A stretch of DNA of 64,000 nucleotides from Liolophura sinensis (lineage: Eukaryota > Mollusca > Polyplacophora > Chitonida > Chitonidae). Positions 12,796 to 27,900 of the stretch are shown here, piece after piece. A model generated the notes under the pieces. The model ran no database searches. It worked only from the letters and a program-made list of their open reading frames with translations, and had not been told where the DNA came from. The first letter of the stretch is position 1. The number at the start of each line of letters is the position of its first letter. Both the position numbers and the translations under genes were made by a program. Location: assembly GCF_032854445.1 (NCBI RefSeq), contig NC_088304.1, positions 19,815,850 through 19,879,849 on the forward strand. The letters are read 5' to 3'.

Positions 12796-15700
12796 TAAAA
12801 ACACACAACCTGCCTGTGTTATAATGTGCAAGAGAATGGTGAACTGATGAAATGAGGGATGAAATTAGGGTCGAATAAGACTCGAATTACCAATATTCTT
12901 CAGTGGCTAAAAAGCTTGTGGGTCTAGAAAAGAGATGGGAGCCATAATTTGATTTGGTTTTCATATGTTTACATCATAGGAGAGAGGTCTTAATCCATGC
13001 TGGTTTATGAGCAGGGCCATCACGGTCAGAACTTGATTTAGTTGACCATGGCCAACTTTCTCGAAACATTGTCAACTCTATTTTAGACTTACCTCTTTAA
13101 GCACTCCACCTGCAAGAAATTGCAGTGAAAAACGAAATTTGGGTGATTTTCAAAATCTCTTTTGAGTTATGACCAAATTAATTTAGAGAGCAACATTAAA
13201 CTCGTAATCAAACAAACAAATCCTTTTGGAGATTGCTAAAAAATAATAGGCCATTCTTGTCCAAAAGTGAAGCTCTGAGTATAATGTCAAATCATGTAGA
13301 CACCTAACCTGCTGTCCAACAGCAGTGAGCAAATACTGGTGCGTGTTTAGAGTGGTGTTAAAGACTGTTAGAGTTTAGTCAGTATTGACCTGTAACACTG
13401 GAATATACCAGTACATTCATCAAAGTTCATTCTTGTCTACCAGCAGTTGAATGTCTGATCTCCATTTATATGTAAACTTTACCTTCAGGCAAATTTCTGT
13501 CCTAGGTGTTTAAAAAAGAAAAAAAAAACTAATAAAGCTAGTAAATTCATGCTGAAGGTACATTGAGTGTATAAGGTTTTTTTTTTTATTTATTTCTCTG
13601 GGAGTGACACCAGAAATTTTTGTGGTTGGCCTAAGGCAGGGTGTCATAGATCATAAATCTTGAGTTAAGTCTCAGGAGTTCAGGGGGCCGCACAAAAGAT
13701 CCTGGGCCACAGCTAAGGTCTGAGTGGCTGAACAAGTAGAATGTGTGTGGAGCATTACTCAGGTTGATATAGCCACTTCCTGGTGAGCAGAGTTTGTGTG
13801 TGTGTGTGTACAGTGTAAGGGGGGCTATGGGTACACAGGAGTTCTATAGGCAAGCATAGCTGGCAGGAGGGCTGCTGTCCTGCAGACTGATGCTGAATCA
13901 GACAGACTGTCACCTTAATGGCTGGCTGGGGGACAGGGACTCAGGTCTGCTGCCACAGGGAAGCTGAGGGGCATCAAGACAGCTGAGGTCAACCATTGAA
14001 TTGAGCCATATGCAGCCACTTGGAGACTTGCTCCCCGAAATCTGTGACACCCAGGAGCCCTTGATTTTCCTGAAGAAGTGTCACATTTCTGTTGTGCTTT
14101 GCGATGGTTATAGGCCTAAATGGCTGGAGTGGTTTTGTTTATGCTGAAGTGTTGACAGTGAAATGGTGACCTCGAACAGGCCTCCATAACACAGGTAACA
14201 ACACACCCACCTGGTGTAACACGCAATCAGAAATGCTGACTGTGGCATAGCCTAGAGAGCCTGGCTACTGTGGCATGCCTGTGGATTATTACCCTGTGTC
14301 TGTCCAGACTGAAGGCCAGACTAGCAGAGGCATCAGACGGGGTACTGCTCTCAGTCTGTGTGACACCCAGCCTGGTTGAGGTAGAGGGGGTACTGCTCTC
14401 AGTCTGTGTGAGGGTTTCCCCATACAGAGGTGACAAAGATGACATTGGAGAATCTGTCACTTGCATAATCACATGGTTCTAGAGCATGAGAAATTATAAC
14501 CCCAAAACGACGCAACGATAGCTGTTGTTTTTAAGTGTGGTGGATGAAAGGCATATTATTGGGTCTTGGACACTGTTACTCTGGCAAGGCAATGGGGGTA
14601 AGTTGACATTAGAGAATGATGCTGTTTTACATATGTTTGTTCAATGATAGCAAAAGTACAATACAAGCTGCAACTCCATGTATACATGAATTGATATTAT
14701 CCATGTGCTGTCTTTGAGGTGTGAAGATGCTGTAGTTTTATGTTGTATCGTGGTAGATTTTACAACTTGACCGTCATCATGACTGTTGAGATTTATGGTG
14801 GTCTCCATCTTGATGTTGTGTCCCTGAATTGAAGTCAGCTGTGACCTACATGCACATGTACAAAAATATGTACTTTTTCAGGGTGCATTTGATGGTCATG
14901 TGCCTTCACTTGCACATACAATCTCTAGCTTCATATGTTTAGGTCTTTAAAAATGTACATCATCATTCATATATCTTGCACTGGCTAGAGTTCAATTCTC
15001 ATTAAAGCCATTTTTGTGTCGTCAACCTGTGTGAAATTCACAGGGTACATGCACTGTAAAGGACAAGTTAACTTAGTTGGCACATGTAGATGAGATCATC
15101 ATGATCGTCACGCTTTCATCTACATCTGTGTATAAGAATAAATATTTCTAATTAAATCGATTGTGTCCCACACACATATGTAAGCAGTTTATATATGTTC
15201 ATAATTAGCATTTAAATTTTGGATTAACCATTATGACATTCCACAGGTCATGTGAGTTAGACATGTGACATTTGATAGATCCCTGCCTGGAGATGAGTAA
15301 CACATTTATTTTCGTTTATTTCATACAACATGTCATGTTTTTCCAGTTTGAAGGAATTTGCTTTCTTGCTGCGCTATTTTTAGGGCAGTTTATTAATTCA
15401 GTGGGAAATAAAAAGAAGAGAGCTTGTGTGCTAATAAATGTTTGCATCAGTAGTATGAGGTACTCTAGGATGGACATTTATCTAGGATTTGTCATTCGAA
15501 ACTAAAAAAATAAAAAATAAAAATTAGATCAGGTTTTATGATGGGAGATTAATTTTGAAGATGACATTGTGAAGCAATTTTGTACGTCAAAAGTGATGGG
15601 ATGTTGAACATTATCCGTTGCATTAAGCCTGAAGGAAGAATAGTCACACAACTATGCCTGTTATTGTCACATAGTGTGGCTTCATCACTTAAAACCACGG

Positions 15701-15834
15701 CATCCGCACTCAAGGACACAGGGCTATTGTCAGAAAGGTCACTGTTCACATGATCTATTAAAGTCGTATAAGTGGTCATATATGAGGTTTAATCTATCAG
15801 TAGTGAGCACATATGTTGTGCAAACTGTACATAC

Positions 15835-16060
15835 CCTAATTCCTCAATCTTTTTGCATATGAAGGAGCAACTTCCAGTTCAATTTATGCATGTTTTTAAT
15901 TTGACTTTAGAGTCAAAACTACATTGGTTAGATTGGCAAATTTCTGGTCTTCACAAAATATATAAGTTTATCAGTCTATGCAGAGTTATGCCTTCAAAAT
16001 ATACTGGAACAAACACCTTGTAGACACGTAAAAAGTTTGAAGAATTACAGTACGTTTGTT
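15835..16060 (+). repeat. Dispersed repeat, second copy of 3534-3750
   Basis: The order of motifs (tcctcaatctttttgcatatgaa, gagtcaaaactacattgg, tatgccttcaaaatata, gaattacagtac) matches 3534-3750 at roughly three quarters identity. Shorter relatives appear near 42050 and 43920 in opposite orientations. It is a low-identity family of unknown type with no coding capacity. Confidence 0.55.
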
Positions 16061-17331
16061 AACCTCAAGAGCTTCCACGTGAACACCACCATTAGGTATT
16101 AGTTGGCACAAAGCTGCATTCAGATGAAATAAACTCATGTGAATAATTTAATAATTTTGGAGTACTCCTTGTTAATTGGAAAGTCCTTCAAGACTTTCAG
16201 GTGCACATTACCCCCAAATAACCCTAAGTGCATGTAGTTGTTTACATCTTGATTGACCAGGGACAAGTATATGAACCTCTGCGCATTGACTTCTCATGGT
16301 AAAGTACATGTACATGGGTGTTATTGATTAATTAAAGTATGTGAGATTACAACAGATGTTCGGAGAAAAGCCATTTGTAAAGGGTCAACTATTGTGACCT
16401 GACGTGACGAGGCTAGGATTCTAGTATGAATTCCAGCAGTGTTAGTGTAGACCCCTCACCTGCAAATGAACAGATATGGGTATATCTAAGTATCTTTGTA
16501 GATATTAAAGCATGTTCTGTAGCTGGTTAGGTCATTATTGGTATGATATCTAACTTGTGACTAATTATATAACAGCTGTGAAAAGATAGATGCGGTTTTG
16601 TGCTTGTAAGAGAGCAGAATGTTTTGTGTATTGCTTCATTGTAATGATTGGAATCAGAATCTCATCCATACCATTGACCATATAGCTAGTGCTATACACT
16701 GTATGGAGATATTCAGAAATGGTCTGACATTTGGCATGAGTTTGGGATCGTTTCCCTTGTGTAGCATTACAGTCATGCATCAGGAAATGCAGATTCTTAA
16801 GAGTTGATACGTTTTATGAGATTTTTTCTGGGCAGTATTTTAAAGTACATGTATAATTTGAATGTGTGTGTGTTTAGGTCGGGGCGGGGAGGGGGTGATA
16901 TTTTACACTTTATGCCTGTGGAATGCTGTGTAACAAGACAGGAATGCAGGAAGAGTAGGGTGTTTGTGTTAGGATAGGGGAGGGTGGGGCACAGTGCCGC
17001 ACACATGTGGTCATGTTTGGTTTGTGGCAGTCTGTGACCTGAAGTTGTGGTCTGACCTCACGGCTGCTATACATGGCCGCCATTCATTATAGGATAGGCA
17101 AATATTTACTGTCATTCAGAAATAAAATCTGAACTATTTATTTGTGTGTACATGTACGGTTACATAGTACTGAACGAGCTACAGCTACACATGGGACAAA
17201 TGTTTAATCCACATGTATGCATTTCACACTGGCCCTGAGCTTCATGTAGGTAGCGTTAGGGAATGTATATATACACAAATGCAAAACATAAAATATAAAT
17301 TTAAAATGTTCAAGGGTTTTAAAAATTCAGG

Positions 17332-17460
17332 ATGTGGGGACTGTAGCTGAGTGAATAGCGTGCTAGCTAATGCAGTCGCTGGGAGCTCACGTCCAGCTTT
17401 TGCTGGGTTCCTACCAGCAACCTCTGAATGTCGTGGGTTTCCCCATCCTCCCGCTATCAG
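17332..17460 (+). mobile_element. SINE family B, diverged 5' part
   Basis: Starts with a tRNA-like head (ggggactgtagctgagtgaa-tagcgtgctagc) and continues into gggagctcacgtccagcttt, as in the family-B body. The 3' half is missing or too diverged to see. Confidence 0.6.
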
Positions 17461-17614
17461 ACTGGACGCTATTGTGAAAGTGACATGTATCAGTGCCTGT
17501 GGCAATATGTGATAAAACTGACATTTTGCGCTATTGTGACCCTAAATGTGACTCTAATTAATACTGAGCATTCATATTATATCTTGCAGTGGCATTTCTC
17601 ATATATTGCTTTCC

Positions 17615-17890
17615 ATATATTTATTTATTTATTTGATTGGTGTTTTACGCCGTACTCAAGAATATTTAGCTTATACAACAGCGGCCAGCATTATGGTGGG
17701 AGGAAACCGGCCAGAGCCCGCGGAAAACCCACGACCATCTGCAGGTTGCTGGCAGACCTTCCACGTACAGCCAGAGAGGAAGCCAGCATGAGCTGGACTC
17801 ACAGGGACCCCACAGGGACCCCATTAGTGAGAGGCTCCTGGGTGAATATGCTTCGCTAGCTTGCTAACCAACTGAGCCACAGAGGTCCCC
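17615..17890 (-). mobile_element. SINE family B, near full length
   Basis: On the + strand it reads from tail to head: tatttatttatttgattggt, gccgtactcaagaatattta, ggccagcattatggtgggag, and ends in the reverse complement of the tRNA-like head (ctaaccaactgagccacaga). It is therefore inserted on the - strand. Confidence 0.85.
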
Positions 17891-18099
17891 TGCTCTTCAT
17901 ATAACTTGTATTCATCTGATATTATGATCAAACTATGTTTACAAAAGGAGGACTACATACATGTACAACAGAGTTCATTAAACTGTTCTGTTAAAGGTGA
18001 TCCTCAGGGGAAATTAACATTAATAAAGGAGTTGTGATTTTCTTTTATTAATATAGTTTGTTAAAGCTATTTGTATACATGGGTATTCTTACATACTGG

Positions 18100-18490
18100 G
18101 GACTGGTTCGGTGGCCTAACGGCTAGAGCGTCTGCCTCAAAGTCACCCGGAAAAGACACCCGAAATCAAACCAGAGTCGGTCGGATCATACCAGAAACAC
18201 TATGCCAAAGATTTGTTGCTGCCTCACTTGGAGCTGAGCACTGAGAGGTTAGAGCAGGGAAACATGACTGGCTGGTGAGGTGTCAGTGTAATGTGATTGA
18301 GTGGGGTGTCATGTTGAATGTCTCTGGCATGATACTTCAGTGGCGGCAGCTCTTTGGAGACACAGACGTGCTCTGCCACATGAAGGCACAGTATATGTAC
18401 ACACACATAATGACTCCTTGTCATCATATAGCTGAAAAATTGCTAAGCACGACTGTTAAGCCCCAAGTATTCATTCACTCATTCATTCTT
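18100..18490 (+). mobile_element. tRNA-derived SINE, family A, near full length
   Basis: A tRNA-like head (ggttcggtggcctaacggct-agagcgtctgcc) is followed by the family-A body (cataccagaaacac, ttgttgctgcctcacttgg, gagcactgagaggttagagc, gtgtcatgttgaatg, gatacttcagtggcggcagc). The 3' end is catatagctgaaaaattgct then aagccccaagtattcattca. The same body recurs near 32.1, 38.0, 44.7 and 62.5 kb. Confidence 0.85.
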
Positions 18491-19264
18491 GTATACTGGT
18501 GCATTTAAGTGGATACAGGATATGGCTAATACAATGGTATTGTATATATACGTTGTGGACCATGGGCCAGTTTGATGCACACAAGGATATTTTTGTGTGT
18601 TTCACCACGTACATGTAAGCTTGTAGGTTATCAGATATAAATAATTCTAAGCATCCTGACATGGGTGTGGAGCACAGGAGACTTTGCCAAGAAAGTTGAG
18701 GATTGCCTTGCCAACTCTGCTTTTGACTGAGGAGTTTTGTGACTGTCGTTAAAAGGGCTGTGTCCTTATGCAGACGTGACAAAGCTACAGGTACATGGAG
18801 GTGACGTGTGAAGCAGCCTTGAACAGGGCAAAGGGTGTTAAGTAGTTGACAGCTATTAGTCTCACCAAGCACTTATGCTGAGGAATGATGCTTTGATCTC
18901 GTTGTGTAAAAGGTTTATTGACTAGTCAGGATGGGACAGGAATGGTCTGCCAGCCATGTTCTACAGGTTTGTGTTCTGTGTTTTATTTTTGTGGAAAGAG
19001 GTGATAGTACCTAAAATGTAAACACAGTTATCTTTGATCCAGTTAGAACTACGTGTATATTTGTAGATGGTCATAAACCTGATACACCTGGCAAGGTAAA
19101 GAGTTAAACTCCTACATGTACAGGTATCTTCTTGATTTACCTACATTTACTTGTGTCTGCCGTAATTAGATTTTGACTCATTTTGATAATTTTGTGATTA
19201 TGTTTAAGTGAATAATAAATGGTGCTCAGTATAACATCATGAAGTATTTCATCCATATTATTTA

Positions 19265-19375
19265 AAAAAAAGAAGATGAACAAATCCCAACCCCCAAACC
19301 CAACCACTATCACCCCACCCCACACCACCATCACCCCACCCCACACCACCATCACCCCACCCCACCACCCCTCTC
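19265..19375. repeat. CA/C-rich low-complexity tract
   Basis: Dominated by repeated caccaccatcaccccacccc units of about 22 bp, giving strong strand asymmetry (C/A on +, G/T on -). Confidence 0.8.
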
Positions 19376-21985
19376 ATCCAAATCACCAAACGAAAAAGTA
19401 AAAGTCTTTGGTAATGGTGATCAAATATACCATGTTAACACATCTCAGAGCTAAGGATATAGAGCAGACATGGTCGAGAAGTGTCGATTGTCAACCTGGC
19501 CGTCTGCTGCAGGTTTTCTGTGGTGTTTCTGCTGTGTAGAGTAGGGGGTGTAGAGTCAACATTTGACAGAGGTTCTGTAGCCACACCATGAAGTATGAAA
19601 CCCGCATGTTAAGAATGATGAGTTGTTTGATGTGCGAGGAGATTTTCCCTGATTTGCTGGATTTGATCTCGGCATGTTTGCCTCGGCAGACAAAGCCAGT
19701 GTCGTGTTGGATTTAGAGCATTTGGCTCAGATATCCGCTGGCTCAAACATTACGATAGCTGATATTAGGCCTGGTAGCACAGAGATGATCCCTATCTGTT
19801 CAGCTAGAGAGCTTCCTATTTAACACCTTGCACGTTTTAACCTGCTGATAGCACAGGGGCCTTGATCATGCTGATCTGCTTCAGAAAGATTTAATGATAT
19901 GTTTGTTTTCAGTTAAATTCATTCAGTGGATATGAAGCTTTATATTCGATCTGTTGTGTAGCATTCTATGTACACATTCATAAGTGTTGATATCAACTTT
20001 GATTTCATTTAAGAGTATACAGACTGTATGCAATGATGATTTAATGCGTAGGCACTGATCACATACTACCTTCTTTTGTAACATGGTGTCAATAGTCAGT
20101 AGTTAATGGGTAATTACGTGAAGGTTAATAAATACAAGAAGTGTATTATTAAATACAATTGGCATAGAAGCCTAGGTCAGTTTGACACCGATACATGTAG
20201 GTCCATGTATACATGTCCACTGTACATGCAAGTTGTTCGTTTATATGCAGACGTATGTATTTGCGCATTTGTCATCTATACAGGTATGTTTAATGATCGC
20301 GTTATAACATGACATACTAATCAGCACTTTCAAACTCACCTGTTCGTGTCATGATAGGTTCTGTCAGGTGCAGTGAAGTGCATTAGTGGCGAGACTGTCA
20401 AGGAACGGGAAAGGCAGGACAGCCGGTGTGGACAGCCATATATGAATGTTATAAACTTGGATCACAGGTTAAGTTCACGTTTTACTGATAGGGTGTGTAG
20501 TATAGGTCGCATCACCTATGCGGATATGTAATGCACACAGTAAGTTTGGGTTATTTCTGAAGACTACACAAGCTACTACCAGGCAAACAACATGCCCATC
20601 ACTGTAGGTGTATGTATATAGACACTTGTTCTAGTCTTCAGGCTGTCGGTCAGATTGTCATGGATGTGAACATAAACATTTGCCATTAGGTGTTGAATTC
20701 ACTGGGGTCAAATTTGGTTATACATGTACATGTAGTTGTTGTCAGGCTGCCAGCCATTTTGTTTCTGAGAAGTTGGTAGTCTTTCATTCACATTTTGTTG
20801 TTTCATTGTCATACATCCACATGTAGTTGTGTATTCATGTGCATTTTGCATTATTTGTCTTCAGTACATGTTTTTGATCATATGTACTTTTATGCATATG
20901 TACATCTGTAATAGACACTATAACATTTATTGTTCTCTGTCCTTGTCTTTCTATGGCAAAGCAGATTCTACATAAAAGGTGTTGCCCTTTCCATAATATC
21001 ATGTTTTGTATCAGGAGTCTTTTTTTTGGCCGTTTAATGAAGTGTGAAAGCTTACCACGCAATAAGCTAATTTTCATGTACGTGAAGTCACATGTGGATG
21101 TCGTGGTTATCAGAGATTTGACCTTTATAGCGCAGATACATTTATCCACTGTCAATCTGAGATAAACCAGTGTTTATCTACATGTTTGTAGATCTTTCAC
21201 GTGGATGCATACATGGTCTTAGTCATGGGGTGAATCCATCTGCAGGAGCCGTCGTGTAATTTTATAGGCCGGGATAATGAGATATTTCACATGTTCTCAG
21301 TTACACTAAGTGACGTAAAATTTCCCAAACAAAAGTACATTTTTAGAGGGAAATAAATGGCACAAAATATTTTTGATTTCCAGTAGAATATTGTCCCATG
21401 TTCCAAGCAAACCTGAAAGCACTTTCAGAATCAGGAAAGATGGGCAAGATAGTCATGGACGAAATTTATTGTCATTTAGGGTACTACATGTGGTTGTATT
21501 GTAGGGGCAGTTAGCATCTGTCTTACTCTGTTCAACCTGTTTGTCCATTTTTCATTTGCAAACAATCTCTTGAATGTTTGGAGCTAGGCCTACCAAAGTT
21601 ACACAACATGTATACCTAGTTTTCATGGAGAAACCTATTCATTTTTTGTGACATTGATCAGGTTTTTTTTCATGGTCATTGGGCTCATGCACCTGAGATA
21701 TAGTTTGTGGCAGGCATGTTAACACGATGTATCTTGATCTCCAAGCAGTTTTCATCAGACTTTTTCCAGGTTGTACACCTAATCCTGTAGAAGAACGGTT
21801 GACCTATTTTTTCAAGGTTATTACGGCTATGGGTCCATTATGCCGTAAACACGTACACTACCTCTTGCAACTCACCGAGGGCATTCAGTGCCTTAATTGT
21901 CCTATGCTATTTCTCACGGTACATTTATATTTCTTTGTTGGGTTAATTTTTCATGCTTTAACTCTTTCTTTTCTTATCTTTGCAG

Positions 21986-24900
21986 ACAAGTGGCTCAAAA
22001 CCCCTCGGGGGTGCAATGAAGAAACAGGAAAAAGGGTCGTCCAAGAAATCTTCGCTGATGAAGCACCATTCGAAAGGGGAGCCTGCTGAGGCGCCCCCGG
22101 CTAACCTGAAACAGTCGTCGTCTCTGGATAACCTTGATGAAGTGCCGATACCCAAGACTTACATTAGTAAGAGTCATGAGAACCTAAGCAGCTTCCAGAA
22201 GAGGAAACTCTCAGGACTTCCTCACCAGAGACCCAAGTCCAGCCTTGGCACATCACAGGCAAAGGCAGGCAACAAAGAGAACGTCGGTCAAAAAGAGACG
22301 AAGACAGTGACTTATGGCAAATCTAAGACTGTGAAATACACAACTCCTGGATCAATGCGGAAAGCCTCCAGTACGCAGTCAATCGATAAGGCAGGCTCGT
22401 TGGTGAGAAGTGCAGTCCAGAACAACAAAGCGCAATCCATGAAGCGTGCGGTAAGCACGCAGAATGTCCAAACCAAGGACAAGTCCATACGGAATAGGAC
22501 CTCGGCACCCGCAGAAGTCATGTCCTACAACGCAGAGCTCCTGGCAAATTTTGAAAAGGAGAAGAAGAATCTAGAGTCCAGAATATCTGACTTGACACAG
22601 CTAGCGGAGAGTCGGAAAGGCGAGATAGAAAAATATAAAATAGAAATCCGTAATCTGCGATCCCAGGCACAGGGTCAAGAGGTTGAGGAAGAAGTGGAAT
22701 TTCTGAAAAATGAAAATCGACTCCTGCAAGACCGACTCAAAGAGCTCGGGCACCCAGTGGAGCAAATCACAGACACTCAGAAACTTTGCATGTTAAAAGA
22801 GGCATCGCACAGTAGAGCTAAGAGCGGTAGTGATGTTACCATGCCCCAGAGTGTTAGTTTTGACAATTTGTCTGTGGAATGTGCGCGAGGGTCAGTGATG
22901 GGGAGTGTTGTTCGGGACGGTTTGGAGCGTTCAGAGTCCATTCCAGCCTCAGAGCCGGGCTTCACCTTGGCTGACCTTTGCAGTTCAGACCACAACTGGG
23001 ATAAACAGAGCAACAAAAGCAGTGACGCGATGAGCGAGGTGGCACTACAAAACTTGACAGAGCGCATTCTGGAGATGGAGGAGACGCATTACAGCACCAA
23101 CGAGGAGTTACAAGCCACTCTCCAGGAGCTGGGTGATTTGCAGGATACTGTCAACCGGCTGACGGAGGAGAATGAAGACTTGGCAGCAGAGCGAGATCTG
23201 CTGTTTCAATCACTTCATACACAAACCAGGAAACTGCAAAACTGCAGGACGCAGATTGAACAGTTGAAAAGTTTGCTAATTGGAACACATTTACCTGACA
23301 AAGGTGAGAAGGAAAAGCAGCTGGAGGACCTTTTGAAAAGTGCTGCTGAGGAACGGGAGGAACTGTTGTGTCTGCAGAAGGAGTTAGGCAGTGCCTTGTT
23401 TACGTCAGAGAATGACAACCGGGAAGCGCAGGACGTTGTGGAAGCTCTCAAAGACAAAGTGCAGTTGTTAGAGGACCGTGTGAAAGCATTACAGGCAGAC
23501 AAACAAATGAAGGACACAGAAATGACCACTCTGAAGGAGTCCTACTCCAGTGATCAGATAGAGTTAACGCGATACAAGACACTTCTGGAAAATGAAAAGT
23601 CCAAAGTGACAGAACTTGAGCAGTACAGCAAGGCCGTAGACAAATCCGACCTGGAGGAATTGCTTCACAATACCAGAACAGAGAAGGATAAAATTGAAGC
23701 CAAGCTGGCAAACATCCAGGAAGCATATGCGCATTGCCAGTGTGAAGTGGTCAAGCTGAAAGATCAACTGTCGAGGAGAGACGACGAGTTGAAGGTGACC
23801 AAGAACAACGGAAAGACGCAGATGGATAATTTGGAATTCCGTGTGAAAAATTCCGAGAAAGAGAAAGATGAGCTTCAGCAGGAGATTCGGAATTTGAGGG
23901 ACCACATTGACCAGCTGGACCAGGATTGTGACCGCTACCTCGAGGAGAAAAAGGGTCTGGAAGCCAAGATACAGGAGTGCCGGCAAGAGTTGAACTTGGA
24001 GCGCAAAACCCGCATGGCTCTAGAGTGCAAGGTGAGAGAGCAGCAGTCATTGCACGAAGAGCAGAGCGAGGAATGGAAGCAGTTTCAGAAGGATCTACAG
24101 GTGGCAGTGGTCATCGCCAATGACTTCCGCTCTGAGAAGGAACAAGAGCTCGATAATTTAGTCCAGGAGAACACAAGCTTAAGAGGGAAATGTCGAAACT
24201 TGGTGTCCGAGCTGAACCAGGTGAAGGATGAGTTAGAGACGCTGCGTGCCCAGAACGCCTTAGAACAGAGACCCTCCAAGCACATAATGTCACCTACAGA
24301 GCTGAAGAGTCCAATAGACAAGGAACTTTGTGCACTGAGGGAAAATAGACAAAGACATGATAGCAATAAGAACCAAAGCTTAAACGTGAAAAGCCTGATA
24401 AAGTCAATAGAGGAGCAGGTGAAATCTGGATCTAGCTGCCCCATCTCCTCAAGTCGTGCTAGTTCTAGACGGAATTCGGAAACCACAGATGGGCCGATAT
24501 GTCTGCGACCAGAAACAGACAAATCTCCAATGAAAGAAAATGGTAAAGGAATTGTGCGAAGGAATACAGTGGCATCTGAATCACCAGTGTGCTTACGCTC
24601 TGTGCTAAAGAAACCTACTCCTGAAAGACTTTCACCTTTGCAGCGGCATGCGAACGGTGCGTTTGACAAAAACAAGAGTCCATTAGAGTCCCCCAAATCT
24701 GCACCTGTGCCGGTATCAATAGGGGAATCTGAAATAACAACGGTTTCACCAAGCATTGCCTCCTTCCTCTCTCGAGGAAGTGGATCTCGGAGAAACAGTG
24801 GGGTTGGGTAAGTAAATTTGAAAACTTGAATCATGTTAACTGAAAATATGCTAGACAAGGATCCATGCATCAAATGACTTTATGTATGTGGATGTAGAAC

Positions 24901-27900
24901 TTTCATCCAAATTGTAAAATTTACGTGAATATAGAATTTACATGTACATGTGCTTGGTTCAGAAATTGATTTACTCCGTGGCCTGACAAGCCTATGTAAG
25001 CTCTTGACCAGCAACATGCACAAGTTTATGTGTATGGAGTTTGCATATACTTTTCTGTTGAAATCAGTAGTAGCGATTTAATACCAGGAATTAGTATACC
25101 TTACAGAAGTTTAAATGGTTTACTTCTGAATACCGACAGTACATACAAACTAAGGAACACATAAACCCATAACATTGTTTTCTATCCTAGAGCTTCGCAT
25201 CATTCAGAAATGAATGTGAAATTCGCATGTTACTCTCACAGCCAGCTGTTATGGCACTTTTCAAATGATGACCATAACAACATTTAAGTGATAACGTGTA
25301 AGAAAAGGTCCCATCAGTCAAATATCCCCTAGTCACTGTATTTAGAGCCATATTAAAATCTTCATTTGGCGAGGGTGTGTTTGATAAAACATGCATGATT
25401 GAATCCTAATTTTCTGAAGGTACATTGTCTATGTAGACATGATACATACACGTATGTAGGTGCATGTATACCAAACCTAAATGGTTTGGCACTTTTTTGT
25501 GTCCAATGAAGGATAAGTACATTTCTCAGGCATGAGGATTTCATAATTTCTGGGAAACTGTTTTTTAGTTCCGTGCTTTTTGGGACTCGGGGAAACGGTG
25601 GGAACATTTTTCGGTTCCCTGAATTTTCTGCCCTGGGATTTGATGATCAAAAATATGTCACGTGAGTGTATGTAAATCCATTGACATAGCTCCAAACTGA
25701 CTGCAGCGGCGTGTTGTTATACCAGTTTGCTTGGCCTCTGGGTGAATGTCTGTATGAGACTCTGATTACAGTCAACATTAAAGTTTTGTCACCGCTCCTT
25801 CGTCAGTTCCAGGGATAAAATTCTACGCTCAAAACAGTTTTTTGAGGGTCTTCACGGATACTGTCTTCCCCACATTAAGCTCTATTTTTACAATTCACCC
25901 GAATGGTACTGTGTCGCCAAGGCTTATGTTTGTGGGACTTTCGGTTCCGTGATTTTTTAACCTTGGAACCGACACCGTAACGGAACGATCGTTTCTGTGA
26001 AATCCTCATGCTGGAGTTCTGCATAACAGAGTGGTGTATAAGAATAATTCAAAAGAAAAATGCATGCAGAAATGCATGTTTTTTTTCTTTTTCCAAACTT
26101 CCTGTTTTGGGCACACTTTTTGAGGACATTTTACATGATAGACATGTAATTTCACATGATAGACATGTAAATATATACATGGATCAAGTGTGTGATTTTT
26201 ACATTGATCATGTGCATATGTGCAGTGTACAGTATAAAGGCGTGGATACATTCCCATATAGACCAGCCCTCCTACCCTACATACTGTGAGGTTACATGTA
26301 CAGTGTACGGTATAAAGACATGGGTATATTCCCATACAGACCAGTCCTCCTACCCTACATACTGTGAGATTACATGTACAGTGTACGGTATAAAGACGTG
26401 GGTATATTCCCATATAGACCAGTCCTCCTACCCTACATACTGTGAGGTTACATGTACAGTGTACAGTATAAAGACATGGGTATATTCCCATACAGACCAG
26501 TCCTCCTACCCTACATACTGTGAGATTACATGTACAGTGTACGGTATAAAGACGTGGGTATATTCCCATATAGACCAGTCCTCCTACCCTACATACTGTG
26601 AGGTTACATGTACAGTGTACGGTATAAAGACATGGGTATATTCCCATACAGACCAGTCCTCCTACCCTACATACTGTGAGATTACATGTACAGTGTACAG
26701 TATAAAGACATGGGTATATTCCCATATAGACCAGCCCTCCTACCCTACATACTGTGAGATTACATGTACAGTGTACGGTATAAAGACATGGGTATATTCC
26801 CATACAGATCAGTCCTTCTACCCTACATACTGTGAGATTACATGTACAGTGTACGGTATAAAGACATGGGTATATTCCCATATAGACCAGTCCTCCTACC
26901 CTACATACTGTGAGGTTACATGTACAGTGTACAGTATAAAGACATGGGTATATTCCCATACAGACCAGTCCTTCTACCCTACATACTGTGAGATTACATG
27001 TACAGTGTACGGTATAAAGACATGGGTATATTCCCATATAGACCAGCCCTCCTACCCTACATACTGTGAGATTACATGTACAGTGTACAGTATAAAGACA
27101 TGGGTATATTCCCATACAGACCAGTCCTTCTACCCTACATACTGTGAGATTACATGTACAGTGTACGGTATAAAGACATGGGTATATTCCCATATAGACC
27201 AGCCCTCCTACCCTACATACTGTGAGATTACATGTACAGTGTACAGTATAAAGACATGGGTATATTCCCATATAGACCAGTCCTCCTACCCTACATGCTG
27301 TGAGATTACATGTACAGTGTACAGTATAAAGACATGGGTATATTCCCATATAGACCAGCCCTCCTACCCTACATACTGTGAGATTACATGTACAGTGTAC
27401 AGTATAAAGACATGGGTATATTCCCATATAGACCAGTCCTCCTACCCTACATACTGTGAGATTACATGTACAGTGTACAGTATAAAGACATGGGTATATT
27501 CCCATATAGACCAGTCCTACTACCCTACATACTGTGAGGTTACATGTACAGTGTACGGTATAAAGACGTGGGTATATTCCCATATAGACCTCCTACCCTA
27601 CATACTGTGAGATTACATGTACAGTGTACAGTATAAAGACGTGGGTATATTCCCATACAGACCAGTCCTTCTACCCTGCATGCTCTGAGATTACATGTAC
27701 AGTGTACAGTATAAAGACATGGGTACATTCCCATATCGACCAGCCCTCCTACCCTACATACTGTGAGATTACATGTACAGTGTGCGGTATAAAGACATGG
27801 GTATATTCCCATATAGACCAGTCCTCCTACCCTACATACTGTGAGATTACATGTACAGTGTACAGTATAAAGACGTGGGTATATTCCCATATAGACCAGT

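Larger units (their letters stand above)
1..21985. other. Gene-free region upstream of the SPECC1L coding exons
   Basis: No conserved protein domain or convincing spliced coding exon is visible on either strand. Open frames here are short (about 120 codons at most), unrelated to families I know, and often overlap SINEs or simple repeats. The stretch probably contains upstream intergenic DNA and/or 5' non-coding introns of SPECC1L, because the first coding exon starts at a splice acceptor (21985/21986) and so at least one upstream exon must exist. SINE copies, simple repeats and a large inverted repeat inside it are listed separately. Non-coding exons and promoters cannot be located by eye. 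Confidence 0.6.

Noticed and set aside
22312..24873. Antisense frames of up to 262 codons opposite SPECC1L exon 1
   Set aside because: They mirror the coding bias of the real exon and match no known family; the sense strand is clearly the gene.
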